From contig JADKKI010000007.1 of the NCBI GenBank assembly GCA_016720595.1, positions 186,001-250,000 of the forward strand: a stretch of DNA of 64,000 nt, written 5' to 3'. The stretch is from Myxococcales bacterium (GTDB lineage: Bacteria; Myxococcota_A; Polyangia; Haliangiales; Haliangiaceae). This document shows, piece after piece, positions 25,165-35,169 of the stretch. A program made the translations under genes and the position numbers. Within the stretch, counting starts at the first letter, position 1. Each line of letters opens with the position of its first letter. The notes under the pieces are model-generated. The model was not told the origin of the DNA. It made no database searches and saw only the letters and a program-made list of their open reading frames with translations.

Positions 25165-27399
25165 ATGCTCGAACAACTGCGCAAATCAGGCGCGTCCATC
25201 GCCATCTACTTGATCTTTGGACTCCTGATCATCATCTTCGTCATCAACTTCGCGCCCAACGCTGGGCAGGGCAAAGGTGGAGGCTGCACGGGCCCTGGCA
25301 ACAGTGCCATCACCGTGGGCACCGCGAAGACCAGTCAGAGCGCGTACCACGTCGCCTACGCCGCGAATAAGTACAACGGCCGGCAGAAGGTCTACGCCGC
25401 GCTCGAGATGTTGATCCGTCGCGAATTGCTCGCCGACGCGGCATCGGACGCCGGCATCCGGGTCACGAATGACCTCGTCGAGACCGAGATGAAGAAGGGC
25501 TACTTCTTCTACGCCGGGTTCCGGATCCCGGACTTCGCCGTCGATCCGCAGGGCGGCCCGGTGTTCGTCTCGGAGCACAGCTTCTTTGACCTCGTCGATG
25601 GAGAGCAGTTCTTCAACTTCGGCAAGTTCAAGGGCTGGGTCGGCAGCCTGAACGTCTCGGTGGGCAGCTACTACGACGAGCAAGCCCGCGCGATGCAGGC
25701 GGCGTTGATGTCCGAGCTGATCACCGATTCGGTGCGCGTCTCGCGCGACGAGGCGATGACGGACTATCTGTTCGCGCACAACACGGTGTCGTACGACACG
25801 GTGACGTTCACGCCGACCGCGTACCGCGATGCCATGCGCCTCGGCGACGCCGACGTCGCGCGGTTCCTCGCGGGGCACGAGGCCGACGTGAAGAAGAAGT
25901 ACACGGATGAGGAGCGCACGTACAAGGGCACCAACCCCGCCCTCAAGCTGCGCTCGATCAAGATCGACCTCGCCAAGGCCGAGGCCAAGCCGGCGGAAGC
26001 GCCGCCCGCCGATCCCTCGAAGCCCGCCGATCCCGCGAAGCCGGCCGATGGCGCGAAGGGCGCCGATGCGACCAAGCCGGGCGAGGCGAAGCCGGCCGTG
26101 ACGGTCAGCGACGCGAACAAGCCAGGCGGCTCGGGTCTCACGGTCACCGAGGTCACGCCCGGCAAGAAGCCCGAAGACGTGGCGAAGGCCGGTGCGCCTG
26201 CCGCCAAGCCCACCGGGATGGCGGTCGCCGAGGCCAAGGCGAAGCTCGAGGCCGCGCGTACCGCGATCGCCGCGGGCAAGCAGAAGTTCGCCGATGCGGC
26301 GAAGCAGCTGACCACCGACGAGGCGACCAAGTTCAACGGCGGCGACGTCGGCTGGCGCTCCGTCGAGAACGCGGGCCTCGGAGATCCGGCGATCAACGAT
26401 GCGGTCAAGGCGCTCAAGCCCGGTGAGATGACCGCCGTGGTGATCGGCGAGTCCGCCGCCTACCTCGTGATCGCCGAGGACAAGCGCCAGGGTGACCTGT
26501 CGTTCGACCAGGTGAAGTCCGAGATCGCGGCCGAGCTGGCTCGCGATCTGTGGAGCAAGGAAGCGGCGAAGCGCGCGGCGCTCGACGCCCTGACAACCGC
26601 TCGCGCGGGCAACGCGAAGAACCTCGGCGACATGTTCGAGCGCGGCGTCAACGAGCGCGAGCAGCAGCGCCGCATGGAGCAGATGATCGAGGAGCAGTAC
26701 GGCCAGCAGCACGGCGCTCTCGAGACGCCGAAGGCCGAGGACGTTCCGGCGTCGTGGCGCGCGGGTGACGATCAGGCCGTCGGCGGTGGCTCCTCGGGCT
26801 CGGCGGGCAGCGCGGCTCCGGCCGCGGGCAGCGCGGCTCCGGCTCCGGCCACGGGCAGCGCGGGTAGCGCCGCTTCGGGCAGCGCGGCACCCGCCGCGGG
26901 CGCTGGCAGCGGCAGCGGCAGCGCGCCGACCACCGAGCCGGCACCGCTCACCGTCGTGACCCTGGCACCGTCGACCGACGTGCTCCCTCCGTTCGGCGAG
27001 ATCAAGAAGCCCAAGGCGATCCCGCAGAGCGGCATCCCGCGCGAGAAGGAGATGCCCGGCCTCGAGGGCATCAAGGAAGCGAGCGCGACCCTGTTCGACG
27101 AGCTGCAGGCTGGCATGCTCGGCAAGAAGGTCTACGAGACTCCCGAGGGCTTCGTGCTGATCCAGCTCACCGAGAAGACGGCGCCCAAGGTCGAGGACTT
27201 CGACAAGGTGGCCGACAAGGAGCTCGCCAAGCTGCGCGCGCTCCGCGGCCGCATGGCGGTCGAGGGCTGGCTCAAGAATCGGTGCGAGGCGCTCGCCAAG
27301 GACGGCAAGATCGTCCCGACCGCCGATCTGGTCCACGAGTCGGACGACGCAGGCAAGCCGCTCCCGCAGGTCTACCGTCCCTGCATGAGCTTCCGGTAG
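25165..27399 (+). CDS. PpiD/SurA-like periplasmic peptidyl-prolyl isomerase, membrane-anchored
   Basis: A 744-residue chaperone-like protein. The N-terminus (MLEQLRKSGASIAIYLIFGLL onward) has one membrane anchor (about 11-31), as in PpiD. The SurA-N-like helical region follows, with ELLADAASDAGIRVTNDLVE. A parvulin rotamase segment sits at about 355-435, ending in the GDVGWRSVENAGLGDPAIND and ALKPGEMTAVVIGESAAYLV blocks. Two low-complexity linkers, a Lys/Ala/Pro stretch at about 270-330 and a Gly/Ser/Ala stretch at about 530-590, interrupt the chain. Prolyl isomerase activity and outer-membrane-protein folding are inferred from the family. It starts at ATG 25165 and is divergent from mreB. 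Confidence 0.85.
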   Translation: MLEQLRKSGASIAIYLIFGLLIIIFVINFAPNAGQGKGGGCTGPGNSAITVGTAKTSQSAYHVAYAANKYNGRQKVYAALEMLIRRELLADAASDAGIRVTNDLVETEMKKGYFFYAGFRIPDFAVDPQGGPVFVSEHSFFDLVDGEQFFNFGKFKGWVGSLNVSVGSYYDEQARAMQAALMSELITDSVRVSRDEAMTDYLFAHNTVSYDTVTFTPTAYRDAMRLGDADVARFLAGHEADVKKKYTDEERTYKGTNPALKLRSIKIDLAKAEAKPAEAPPADPSKPADPAKPADGAKGADATKPGEAKPAVTVSDANKPGGSGLTVTEVTPGKKPEDVAKAGAPAAKPTGMAVAEAKAKLEAARTAIAAGKQKFADAAKQLTTDEATKFNGGDVGWRSVENAGLGDPAINDAVKALKPGEMTAVVIGESAAYLVIAEDKRQGDLSFDQVKSEIAAELARDLWSKEAAKRAALDALTTARAGNAKNLGDMFERGVNEREQQRRMEQMIEEQYGQQHGALETPKAEDVPASWRAGDDQAVGGGSSGSAGSAAPAAGSAAPAPATGSAGSAASGSAAPAAGAGSGSGSAPTTEPAPLTVVTLAPSTDVLPPFGEIKKPKAIPQSGIPREKEMPGLEGIKEASATLFDELQAGMLGKKVYETPEGFVLIQLTEKTAPKVEDFDKVADKELAKLRALRGRMAVEGWLKNRCEALAKDGKIVPTADLVHESDDAGKPLPQVYRPCMSFR

Positions 27400-27564
27400 A
27401 TCCCGTCCCTGCCCCGCCGGGAGGGCGCCAGCACCCTCCTGACGCGCCTGTTTCCGCCGATCGCGCCCGCCTCGCAGCCTCCTTGAAGGTTCCGGGCGAC
27501 TCCTGGGTCGACCGGCGTCGCAGACCCCGGACACGAGCCCAGGATCTGGAGTAATTTCGGCATC

Positions 27565-30500
27565 GTGCTCGAGGGGGACCGCTCCGGCCCACGGCGACTG
27601 CCGTTCAGCTTCGAAGCGCTGGGTGGCCTCGGCCGCCTTGCGCTCTCGGACCTGACGGTCGGGCCGTTGTTCGTCGATCGGCTCGAGCTCGAGGTCACCG
27701 ACCTCGGCACCGATCCCGGCAACGCGGTGGCGGAGCGCTATCAGCGTCGCCGCACCCGCATGCGATCGATCGCGCTGCGGATGACGTCGGGGCAGCTCGA
27801 GGCCCGCGTCGAGCACGTCCGCCGCCACCTCGCGGGGCTCGGCGTGTCGCAGCTGTCGGCCCGGCTGCACGACGGGTTCGTCTCGATGCGCGCGCGCGCG
27901 GCCGACGGGCTCGCCGCCGCGGACCTCTCGTTCCGGATCCACTTCGTCAGCGCGGGCACACACCTGCGTGCACTCGCGAGCACGGTCCGCGTCCACGGTC
28001 ACCTCCCGACGCCCGGACCGGTGATCGCCGATCGCGTGCTCGTCGCGCTGCTCGGCGCCACCGATGCGCCAAACGTCGTCGAGCGCCCGCACGCGCGCGG
28101 GTTGTGTGATGTGGAGATCGATCTCGTCGGCGCGGTGCTGTGGCACCTGCTGCCACCGTCGGGTTGGCGGCTCCCCTCGGTCAACGACATCGAGCTCGTC
28201 GGGATCCGGATCGGGCGCCAGGCGATCGAGGCCGCATATGGCCCTGCGGGCACCCGCACTGGCGAGCTCGGCGTGCGGCCGCAGACCCATCAGCTCGCTG
28301 CGGCACACGATCTCATGCACTCCGCGGATCAACTCCTGCGGGAGGGGCACGTCGAGGAGGCGATGCGTGGCTATCGCGCACTGCTCGCCGCCGGCGGCCC
28401 CGAGCAGCCGCTCTTGCTCGAGCGGATCCTCGCCCTCGCGGGGGCGCGGCCGGCGTGGTTCTTCGACGGGCTCGAGCTGTCCAGACAGGCCCTCGGCCGA
28501 TGGCCGCACTTCCCGCCCGCCCACGCGGCGCTCGCGTCGATCACCCTCGCGCAGGGAGATGCGCGCGAGGCCGCCGGACACCTCAGCCAGCTCGCCCAGC
28601 TCGCGAGCGGCGATGGCGATGATGACCAGGCCGCGCTCGCCGCGCTCGCCGGGGCGCGCCTCCTGCGCGTACTCGAGCCCAAGGCCGCGACGCAGCTCTA
28701 CGAGCTCGCGCTCGAGCACGATCCGAGCTCCAGTGAAGCCGCGGACTCCCTCGCCGATCGTCTCGCCGACGAGCACCGTTGGCCCGAACTGGTGCGGTTG
28801 GTTCGCGCCCGGGCCGTGATCACGCCGGAGCCCGCGCGCGCGGTGCAGCTCCGCTTGCGCCTCGCGGATGTGTTCGTGCATCAGCTCGACGATCACCAGA
28901 GCGCCCAGCAGGAGCTCGCGGTGGCGACGCACCTCGCGCCCGACGATCCCGCGGTGCACGAGATGACCGCGACGATCCTCTCGACGATCAACCCCGCCGC
29001 CGCGGTCGATGCGTGGCGCGAGGTCGCGCGCCTCGCCGAGTTGCGTGGAGATCACCGCACGAGCGCGCGTGCGTGGGCGACCGTCGGCGATCTGCTCGCG
29101 CGCACCGGCTCGGGAGACGCCGAGGTCGCGTGGGCGAGAGCACTCGTCCTCGATCCCTTGCAGTCCGATGCCCTCGCCGGGCTCGCCACGGCGGCCGCCG
29201 CGCGCGGCGATCATCAGGCCGCGGCGGATCACTACGAGCGCCTGCGCGGCCTCGGCCTCGCCCAGCACACCGCCGCGCGCCACGAACTCTCGCTCGCGCG
29301 CTCTCTGGTCGCGATCGGCCGGACGGACGAGGCGCGCGCGAGCCTGCGCCGAGCCACGCTCGCTGGTGGCGAGACCGCGGCCGAGGCGCACGCCGTACTC
29401 GCCGAGGTCGCCGAGGCCGGTGGAGATCGCGAGCACGCGGCCACCGAGCTCGACACCGCGATCGCGGCCCTGCTCTCGCTCGCCGGCCAGGAGCGCTACA
29501 ACGAGCACCTGCTCGCACGCGCCGCCGAGATCGCCGCCGCGCGCGCCGGGCTCATGGATCGAACGGGCCAGCCCGCCGCCGCGAGCGCGGACTGGCAACG
29601 CGCGCACGATCTCGCGGGCCTGCACTCACCGGCGATCGCTCGCGACGCCGCGCGCACGATGCTCGCGCGCTCCGGCGATGACGCGAACATCGAGCGACGG
29701 TGGATCGACGCCGTGCTCGCGACCCGCCCACCGCCCACCGAGCGTGCCCAGCTGCTCGTCCAGCGCGCCGATGTCCGGCGCCGGGAGCACGCCCCTGACC
29801 TCGCGGCGGCGCTCGCGGATCTCCACGAAGCGCTGCGGCTGTGCGAGGAGCTGTCCTCGAACCAGGAGGGGCAGGATCCCGAGGCCACCGCGGTGCGACG
29901 CCGCGCGTACCAGCTCGAGGCCGAGCTCCTGGCCCAGAGCGGCGATCAACGGGCCCGCGCGCAGGCGCTGACCGCGCTCGCGAAGATGGCCGAGCGCGAT
30001 GCCGATCGCGTCGAGGTCGAGACCGCTGCCGCAGCGGCGTGGCTTGCGGCCGACGAGCCCGCGGCGGCGCTCCCTCACGGCGCGCGCGCCCACGCCGCGC
30101 TCGGGCTCGAGCACACCAACGTCCCTGCCGTGCTGCGCCGCGAGGTGCTGGGCACGCTCGGCGAAGCGGCCTGGCGGCAGCGCGCATGGCCGGATGTGAT
30201 GCGGGCCTATCGCGGCCTGATCGAGGATCCAGGCGCCGAGGCACCGCGGCTCGGCACGTTCCGCTACCGGCTGGCGGTCGCGGCAGATCGGACCGGCGAT
30301 GCGGCCGGCGCGATCGACACGCTGCGACCGATCGTCGAAGACGACGAGCTCGCGCGCAGCACGCCGCCCGAGCTCCGGGGCCAGGCGCTCCGCCTCTATG
30401 CCGAGCTCGCCGAGCGCGCGGGAGATCTCGGGGGTGCGGCCACCGCGCTCGAGGGGTTCGCGTCGCTGTCCACCGATAGCTCGCCGAGCGCCCGTGCCGA

Positions 30501-33500
30501 TGCGATGTACCGCGCCGGTGAGCTGTTCCGCCGCGCCGATCGCGGGGACGAGGCGATCCGGTGTCTCGAAGCGGCGCTGCGGATCAGCGATACGCACTTG
30601 CCGGCACTCGATGCGCTCGAGATGGCGTGGCGCGAGCGCGGTGATCACGAGCGGGTCTCGGTGATCCTCGGCCGCAAGGTCGCGGCAACCTCACGCCATC
30701 CGAGCCGGCAGAAGCCGCTGCTCTCGCGCCTCGGCGATCTCCAGGATCAGCTGGGGCGTCCCGACGTCGCGCTCGCCGCGCACCAGCGCGCGCTCGAGAT
30801 CGATCCAGCGTGGCGCCCGTCCCTGCGCTACGTGACGCTGCGGCTCCGCGACTCGGGTCAGCTGGTCGCCGCCGCGGGAGGCCTCGCCCAGCTGTCCGGA
30901 GAGCTCCCCGGCGACCAGGGTGTCGATCTCGCGATCGTGGCCGCAGAGCGGCGCACCGCTGCGCTCGCGCTCGCCGAGCTGGTCGCGGGACTCGAGGATG
31001 CCCAGCTCGACGCGGTGCGCGAGGTCGCGAGGCCGGCGCTCCAGAAGGCCGCGGTCGACGGCGCCGAGGTGCTCGGTGGGCTCTCGCGCCTGCGCGGCGA
31101 ACCGATCGGCGTGCCCAGCAGCGAGGCCACGCGCGAAGAGAACACCGCGAGCGGCCGGGTCACCGCGTCCAATGGCAGTGCGCTCTCGCTCAAGCACGCC
31201 GCGGCACGCTCGCGCCTCGCCGGGAAGTTCGACGATGCGCTCGCGACCCTCGAGACGGCGAACCACGTCAGCCCGGGGGATCCGGGAGTCCTGCACGAGC
31301 TCGTCGAGCTCGCGATGCAGCTGGGAGATCACGAGGCCGCCGCGAAGCACCTGACCGCTCTGTCCGAGCTCGCCGCCGGCAGTGGCAAGGGCAACGCGCT
31401 GCTCGAGCTCGCCGAGATCTACTACGATCACCTGGACGATCCCACGCGCGGTCGTCAGGCGATGCGCGCCGCCGCCGATGCGTTCGGCGGAACCCGGCGG
31501 GATGCGACCCTGCGCATGCTCGCCTCGGAGGCGCGCTCGAATCTCGCGTGGGACATCGCGATCGAGGCCCTCGAGGCGATCGCGATGGCGCGCCGCACGG
31601 CCGCCGATCTGACCGAGCTCGCGCTCGCGCTGCGCCGGGCGGGCCGCGATGGCGATGCGATCACGCTCGTCGAGGATGCGATGCTGGCGGGCCGGCTCGA
31701 CGACGGCGGGGAGCTGCTGGCGAGCGTGCGAGCCGAGGCCGTGCGGAGAGCGGAGCTCGCGCAGACCCTCGAAGAGCGTGCTCGCACCGCGGTGCGCCCG
31801 GACGATGCCGAGGGGATGCGGCAGGAGGCCGTGTGGTTGCGCGAGTCCACCACGGCACGCACCAAGACGATCCCCGGCACCCTCCCGCCCGCCGATCCAC
31901 GCACCAAGACGATCCCCGGCACCGCTCCGCCGCCGTTCGCCGGGCTCCCAGAGGCGCCGCAAGCGATCGGGCGGATCAAGCTCGTCGCGCTCCCTGCGCA
32001 GCGCCCGAACGTCACCGATCAGTTCCCTGCCGTCACCGATCGGATGCCGGCGCAAACGCCGGATGTCACCGACAGGTTCCCGGCGGTCACCGATCGGATG
32101 GCTGCACAGTTCGCGGAGTCCGAGCGCGCCCCCGGCGATCCGCCCGACGAGGGGCCCGCCGTCACCGATCGCATGGCCGCGCAGTTCCCCAGAGTCACCG
32201 ACCAGTTCCCGGCGGTGACCGGCAGGATGCCCGCACAGCTCCCCGACGTCGCGGAGGAGCTCGCCACGCGGACGACGAGGATGGCGGCCCAGCTGCCGGC
32301 AGTGACCGACCGGATGGCCGCGCAGCCCGAGCCCGAGCCCGAGCAGCCGCACGAGCCAGCGCACGCCGTAGATGGCGCGCCCGAGCGCGAGCCCGAGGCG
32401 GTGGACGATGCCGAGCACGACGCCGGCTGGCGCTCGGTCACCGATCCGCGGATCGAGTCCGGGCCGATCGAGCTCCCGCTGTTCCCGGCCACGCTCTCGG
32501 TCGTCGAGGACGGCGGCGTGGTGCAGGCGCGCTTGATCGCCGCTCACGAGGCCGCCCCGGACGATGTGCTGGCCCTGCGCGCCGCCCTCGACGGCCTTGC
32601 CGCCGAGCCTGCCGAGCGCAGGGAGCTCCTGGATCGGGCGGCGAAGCAGAGCCATGGCCCTGCCCTCGCGATCGTGCTGCACGAGCTCGCCACGCTCGCG
32701 CGCGAAGGTCACGAGCTGGTCCGTGCCACCGCGCTGTGGAACCGCGCGCACGATGTCGATCCCACCTATCCGCCGATCTGGATGCCGCTCGCCGATGCGC
32801 TCGCCGCCTCCGACGAGCTCGACGCCGCCCGCGAGCTCTACGAGGCGGTCGCGCACTCACCCGCCTACGACGAGCACCGTCGACGCTTCGCGGCGGAGCG
32901 CGCCGAGGCCCTCGGCAAGGATCACACGATCGTCTCGGGGGAGATCGGTGCGACGCGCGCACCGGCGAGCAAGATCCGTCCCGAGATCGTGCGGGCGCGC
33001 GCGCTGGTCAGCAGCGAGGACATTCCGGGTGCGATCAAGCTGGCCGAGGAGGTGCTCGACACCCACCCCGACGACGTGGCGGCCCTCGAGCTGCTCGAAG
33101 GCCTCTACCTCCAGACCGGGGACATCACGGCGGCGTCCGAAGCGATCGGCCGCCAGCTCCTGCTCGCAGAGGACGAGCTCGCACGCGCGTCGCTGTGGCG
33201 CCGGCGGGCGAAGATCTATCGCGACTCGCTCGGGCGCGACGCCGAGGCGTATCGCTGCCTCAAGGAGGCCCACGCGTGCTCGCCCGCCGATCCGGAGATC
33301 GCATATCAGCTGCGCACGGCGGCGATGGTGCGTGGCGAGTGGGCGCTCGCGGCATCGCTGCTCTATCGCGAGATCGCGGCCGCCACGGATGCACGCGAGC
33401 GCGGCGCGCTCCACCTCGAGCTCGCGTTGATCTTCGACGAACGGCTCGACGACGAAGCGCAGGCGCAGGTCAACTTCGAGCAGGCCCTCGCCTTCGATCC

Positions 33501-35019
33501 GACGATCCCTGCCGCGAAGCTGCCGCTCGCGAGGCGCTACGAGACGATCGGTCGAGAGCTCGAGGCCGCGAAGCTCTACGAGGAGGCCGCATCCTCGGCG
33601 CGCGCTGCGGACCGCGCCGCGCTGCTCGACGCGGCCACGCGCTGTCGTGCGGTGGCCGCCGAAGCGTCCGCCACGCCGGATCTCGGAGCACAGCTGGAGC
33701 GAGCGGAGGCCGCGGGCGACACGGAGGTGTCGTTCGAGCTCGCCAACCAGCTGTGGCGCGCCGAGCCCGGGCACCCGGCGGCGTTCCGCGTCCTCGCGAA
33801 CGTGCACCGGACCTCGGGTGACCTCGCGGCGCTGTCCGATCTGACGAGCGTCCGCGCCGTCCGCGCGGAGTCCGCCGACGAACGTGCGACCGCGTGGCTC
33901 GAGGTGGCGCGGCTCGCGGAGGATCTCGGAGCGCTCGATCACGCTGCCCGTGCGTACGACCTCGCGCTCGTCGAAGATCCTGGCCATGTCGGCGCGCTCG
34001 ATGCGCGTGGCGCTCTCGCCTTCCGCCTCGGGGACTTCCTCACCGCCGAGCTGATCTATCGCGACCTCGCGGTGGGAGATTCGGTCCTCGGCGCCGACGA
34101 GCTCGCGCTCCGACGCTCGATCATCTGCGAGCAGCTCGGGCGCGATACCGAGGCGCTGACCCACGCGCAGCAAGCGGCCGATGCGGCGCCGGCGCGTCGC
34201 GACGTGATGATGCGGGTCCAGGAGCTCGCCACGCGGATCGGCGATCTCGAGACCGCGCTCGAAGCCGCCCGGCACGTCCTCGATCTGATCCCGCTCCACG
34301 ACGAGGAGGGCAAGCTACGCGCCCAGTTCTCCCTCGTCGATCTGCTGCGGCAGGCGGGCGACCTCACCGGTGCGGTGGTTCAGCTGGAGCGGATCCTGCG
34401 CGATCATCCCGCACACGAACCGGCGCTCGAGATGCTCGCCGATGTTCATGTGGCCCGTGCGGACTGGCCCGCCGCCACGCGCTACCTCTATCAGCTCGTC
34501 CCGCTGGCGCCGACCACGGCGTTGCGCGCGGAGCGGCTGTTCCGGCTCGGCGAGGCCGTGCTGCTTCACCTCGGCGACGTGGATCGCGCCGACGACGTGT
34601 TCCTCCGCGCCTCCGATCTCGATCCCGCGCACCTGCCGACGCTGCGGCGGCTGCTCGACGTGTACTGGCGCGCCGACGATCCCGGCGCGCTGGTCGAGGT
34701 CGCCACCGAGCTCGCCGACAAGGGCGCCCTCGCCACCGGCCCCGCGGCCGAGATCTCGCTCGCCCACGCGATGGTCGCTGCCGCGCTGATCGGCGACACC
34801 CAGCTCGCGAGCCGGCTCGGCGCAGCACTCGGCGAGGAGGCACCACGTCGCGTCGCCGCGGCGCTCGCGGAGCTGGCCGAGCTCGACAACAGCCGGCTCC
34901 AGCTCGTCACGGCCTCGACCGCGATCGCCGAGCTCGCGAGCCGAGGGCTCCTCGATCTCACGAAGGTTCGCGCGGCCGCCGCCGGCACGCCCGTCGCGGC
35001 GCACCTCACACTCGCCTGA
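27565..35019 (+). CDS. Giant 2484-residue tetratricopeptide-repeat protein
   Basis: One unbroken frame of 2484 codons. The first 250 residues are a non-TPR head that I cannot assign. From about residue 270 the chain consists of helical TPR-like pairs, many with the LEIDPAWRPSLR or AFDPTIPAAKLPLAR type of loop, broken at about 1430-1590 by a Pro/Glu-rich spacer. That spacer carries two TKTIPGT copies (1433, 1447) and a block of VTDRM/VTDQF repeats (1483-1587). No signal peptide or membrane span is evident, so a cytosolic scaffold is likely. The GTG start has GGAG 14 bases upstream, which is long. It may mediate large-complex assembly; the function is unknown. Confidence 0.85.
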   Translation: MLEGDRSGPRRLPFSFEALGGLGRLALSDLTVGPLFVDRLELEVTDLGTDPGNAVAERYQRRRTRMRSIALRMTSGQLEARVEHVRRHLAGLGVSQLSARLHDGFVSMRARAADGLAAADLSFRIHFVSAGTHLRALASTVRVHGHLPTPGPVIADRVLVALLGATDAPNVVERPHARGLCDVEIDLVGAVLWHLLPPSGWRLPSVNDIELVGIRIGRQAIEAAYGPAGTRTGELGVRPQTHQLAAAHDLMHSADQLLREGHVEEAMRGYRALLAAGGPEQPLLLERILALAGARPAWFFDGLELSRQALGRWPHFPPAHAALASITLAQGDAREAAGHLSQLAQLASGDGDDDQAALAALAGARLLRVLEPKAATQLYELALEHDPSSSEAADSLADRLADEHRWPELVRLVRARAVITPEPARAVQLRLRLADVFVHQLDDHQSAQQELAVATHLAPDDPAVHEMTATILSTINPAAAVDAWREVARLAELRGDHRTSARAWATVGDLLARTGSGDAEVAWARALVLDPLQSDALAGLATAAAARGDHQAAADHYERLRGLGLAQHTAARHELSLARSLVAIGRTDEARASLRRATLAGGETAAEAHAVLAEVAEAGGDREHAATELDTAIAALLSLAGQERYNEHLLARAAEIAAARAGLMDRTGQPAAASADWQRAHDLAGLHSPAIARDAARTMLARSGDDANIERRWIDAVLATRPPPTERAQLLVQRADVRRREHAPDLAAALADLHEALRLCEELSSNQEGQDPEATAVRRRAYQLEAELLAQSGDQRARAQALTALAKMAERDADRVEVETAAAAAWLAADEPAAALPHGARAHAALGLEHTNVPAVLRREVLGTLGEAAWRQRAWPDVMRAYRGLIEDPGAEAPRLGTFRYRLAVAADRTGDAAGAIDTLRPIVEDDELARSTPPELRGQALRLYAELAERAGDLGGAATALEGFASLSTDSSPSARADAMYRAGELFRRADRGDEAIRCLEAALRISDTHLPALDALEMAWRERGDHERVSVILGRKVAATSRHPSRQKPLLSRLGDLQDQLGRPDVALAAHQRALEIDPAWRPSLRYVTLRLRDSGQLVAAAGGLAQLSGELPGDQGVDLAIVAAERRTAALALAELVAGLEDAQLDAVREVARPALQKAAVDGAEVLGGLSRLRGEPIGVPSSEATREENTASGRVTASNGSALSLKHAAARSRLAGKFDDALATLETANHVSPGDPGVLHELVELAMQLGDHEAAAKHLTALSELAAGSGKGNALLELAEIYYDHLDDPTRGRQAMRAAADAFGGTRRDATLRMLASEARSNLAWDIAIEALEAIAMARRTAADLTELALALRRAGRDGDAITLVEDAMLAGRLDDGGELLASVRAEAVRRAELAQTLEERARTAVRPDDAEGMRQEAVWLRESTTARTKTIPGTLPPADPRTKTIPGTAPPPFAGLPEAPQAIGRIKLVALPAQRPNVTDQFPAVTDRMPAQTPDVTDRFPAVTDRMAAQFAESERAPGDPPDEGPAVTDRMAAQFPRVTDQFPAVTGRMPAQLPDVAEELATRTTRMAAQLPAVTDRMAAQPEPEPEQPHEPAHAVDGAPEREPEAVDDAEHDAGWRSVTDPRIESGPIELPLFPATLSVVEDGGVVQARLIAAHEAAPDDVLALRAALDGLAAEPAERRELLDRAAKQSHGPALAIVLHELATLAREGHELVRATALWNRAHDVDPTYPPIWMPLADALAASDELDAARELYEAVAHSPAYDEHRRRFAAERAEALGKDHTIVSGEIGATRAPASKIRPEIVRARALVSSEDIPGAIKLAEEVLDTHPDDVAALELLEGLYLQTGDITAASEAIGRQLLLAEDELARASLWRRRAKIYRDSLGRDAEAYRCLKEAHACSPADPEIAYQLRTAAMVRGEWALAASLLYREIAAATDARERGALHLELALIFDERLDDEAQAQVNFEQALAFDPTIPAAKLPLARRYETIGRELEAAKLYEEAASSARAADRAALLDAATRCRAVAAEASATPDLGAQLERAEAAGDTEVSFELANQLWRAEPGHPAAFRVLANVHRTSGDLAALSDLTSVRAVRAESADERATAWLEVARLAEDLGALDHAARAYDLALVEDPGHVGALDARGALAFRLGDFLTAELIYRDLAVGDSVLGADELALRRSIICEQLGRDTEALTHAQQAADAAPARRDVMMRVQELATRIGDLETALEAARHVLDLIPLHDEEGKLRAQFSLVDLLRQAGDLTGAVVQLERILRDHPAHEPALEMLADVHVARADWPAATRYLYQLVPLAPTTALRAERLFRLGEAVLLHLGDVDRADDVFLRASDLDPAHLPTLRRLLDVYWRADDPGALVEVATELADKGALATGPAAEISLAHAMVAAALIGDTQLASRLGAALGEEAPRRVAAALAELAELDNSRLQLVTASTAIAELASRGLLDLTKVRAAAAGTPVAAHLTLA
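32011..32326 (+). repeat. Degenerate 7-12-residue repeat block inside the giant TPR gene
   Basis: The coding sequence contains at least eight copies of a short motif, VTD[RQ][MF] with PAVTDRM[PA]AQ as the longest version, in a Pro/Gln-rich setting at residues 1483-1587. The DNA copies (GTCACCGATCGGATG and variants) are similar but not identical. Just upstream, TKTIPGT occurs twice with identical 21-bp coding sequence (31861 and 31903). Confidence 0.75.
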
Positions 35020-35169
35020 AACGCGAAGGCGTTGCGAAGGTCAATTTCGTGATCCGCTAGATCGCACCAACGTCCGTTGCAGCGGAGACCACGCACGTGC
35101 CTTGACGCGCGTGGTGCGCGAGACGAGAGTGCGCGACAGGTATCCACTAGGTAGAGGGAGAGAGAACAG

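Noticed and set aside
25186..29625. A very long open frame antisense to the PpiD-like and TPR genes
   Set aside because: It is a codon-composition shadow of the real genes; no domain is visible and its product would be Arg/Leu/Gly-rich noise.
32011..32326. Possible CRISPR-like or tandem DNA repeat
   Set aside because: The copies are irregular, in frame, and vary at third positions, as expected for a repeated peptide in a coding region rather than a spacer array.
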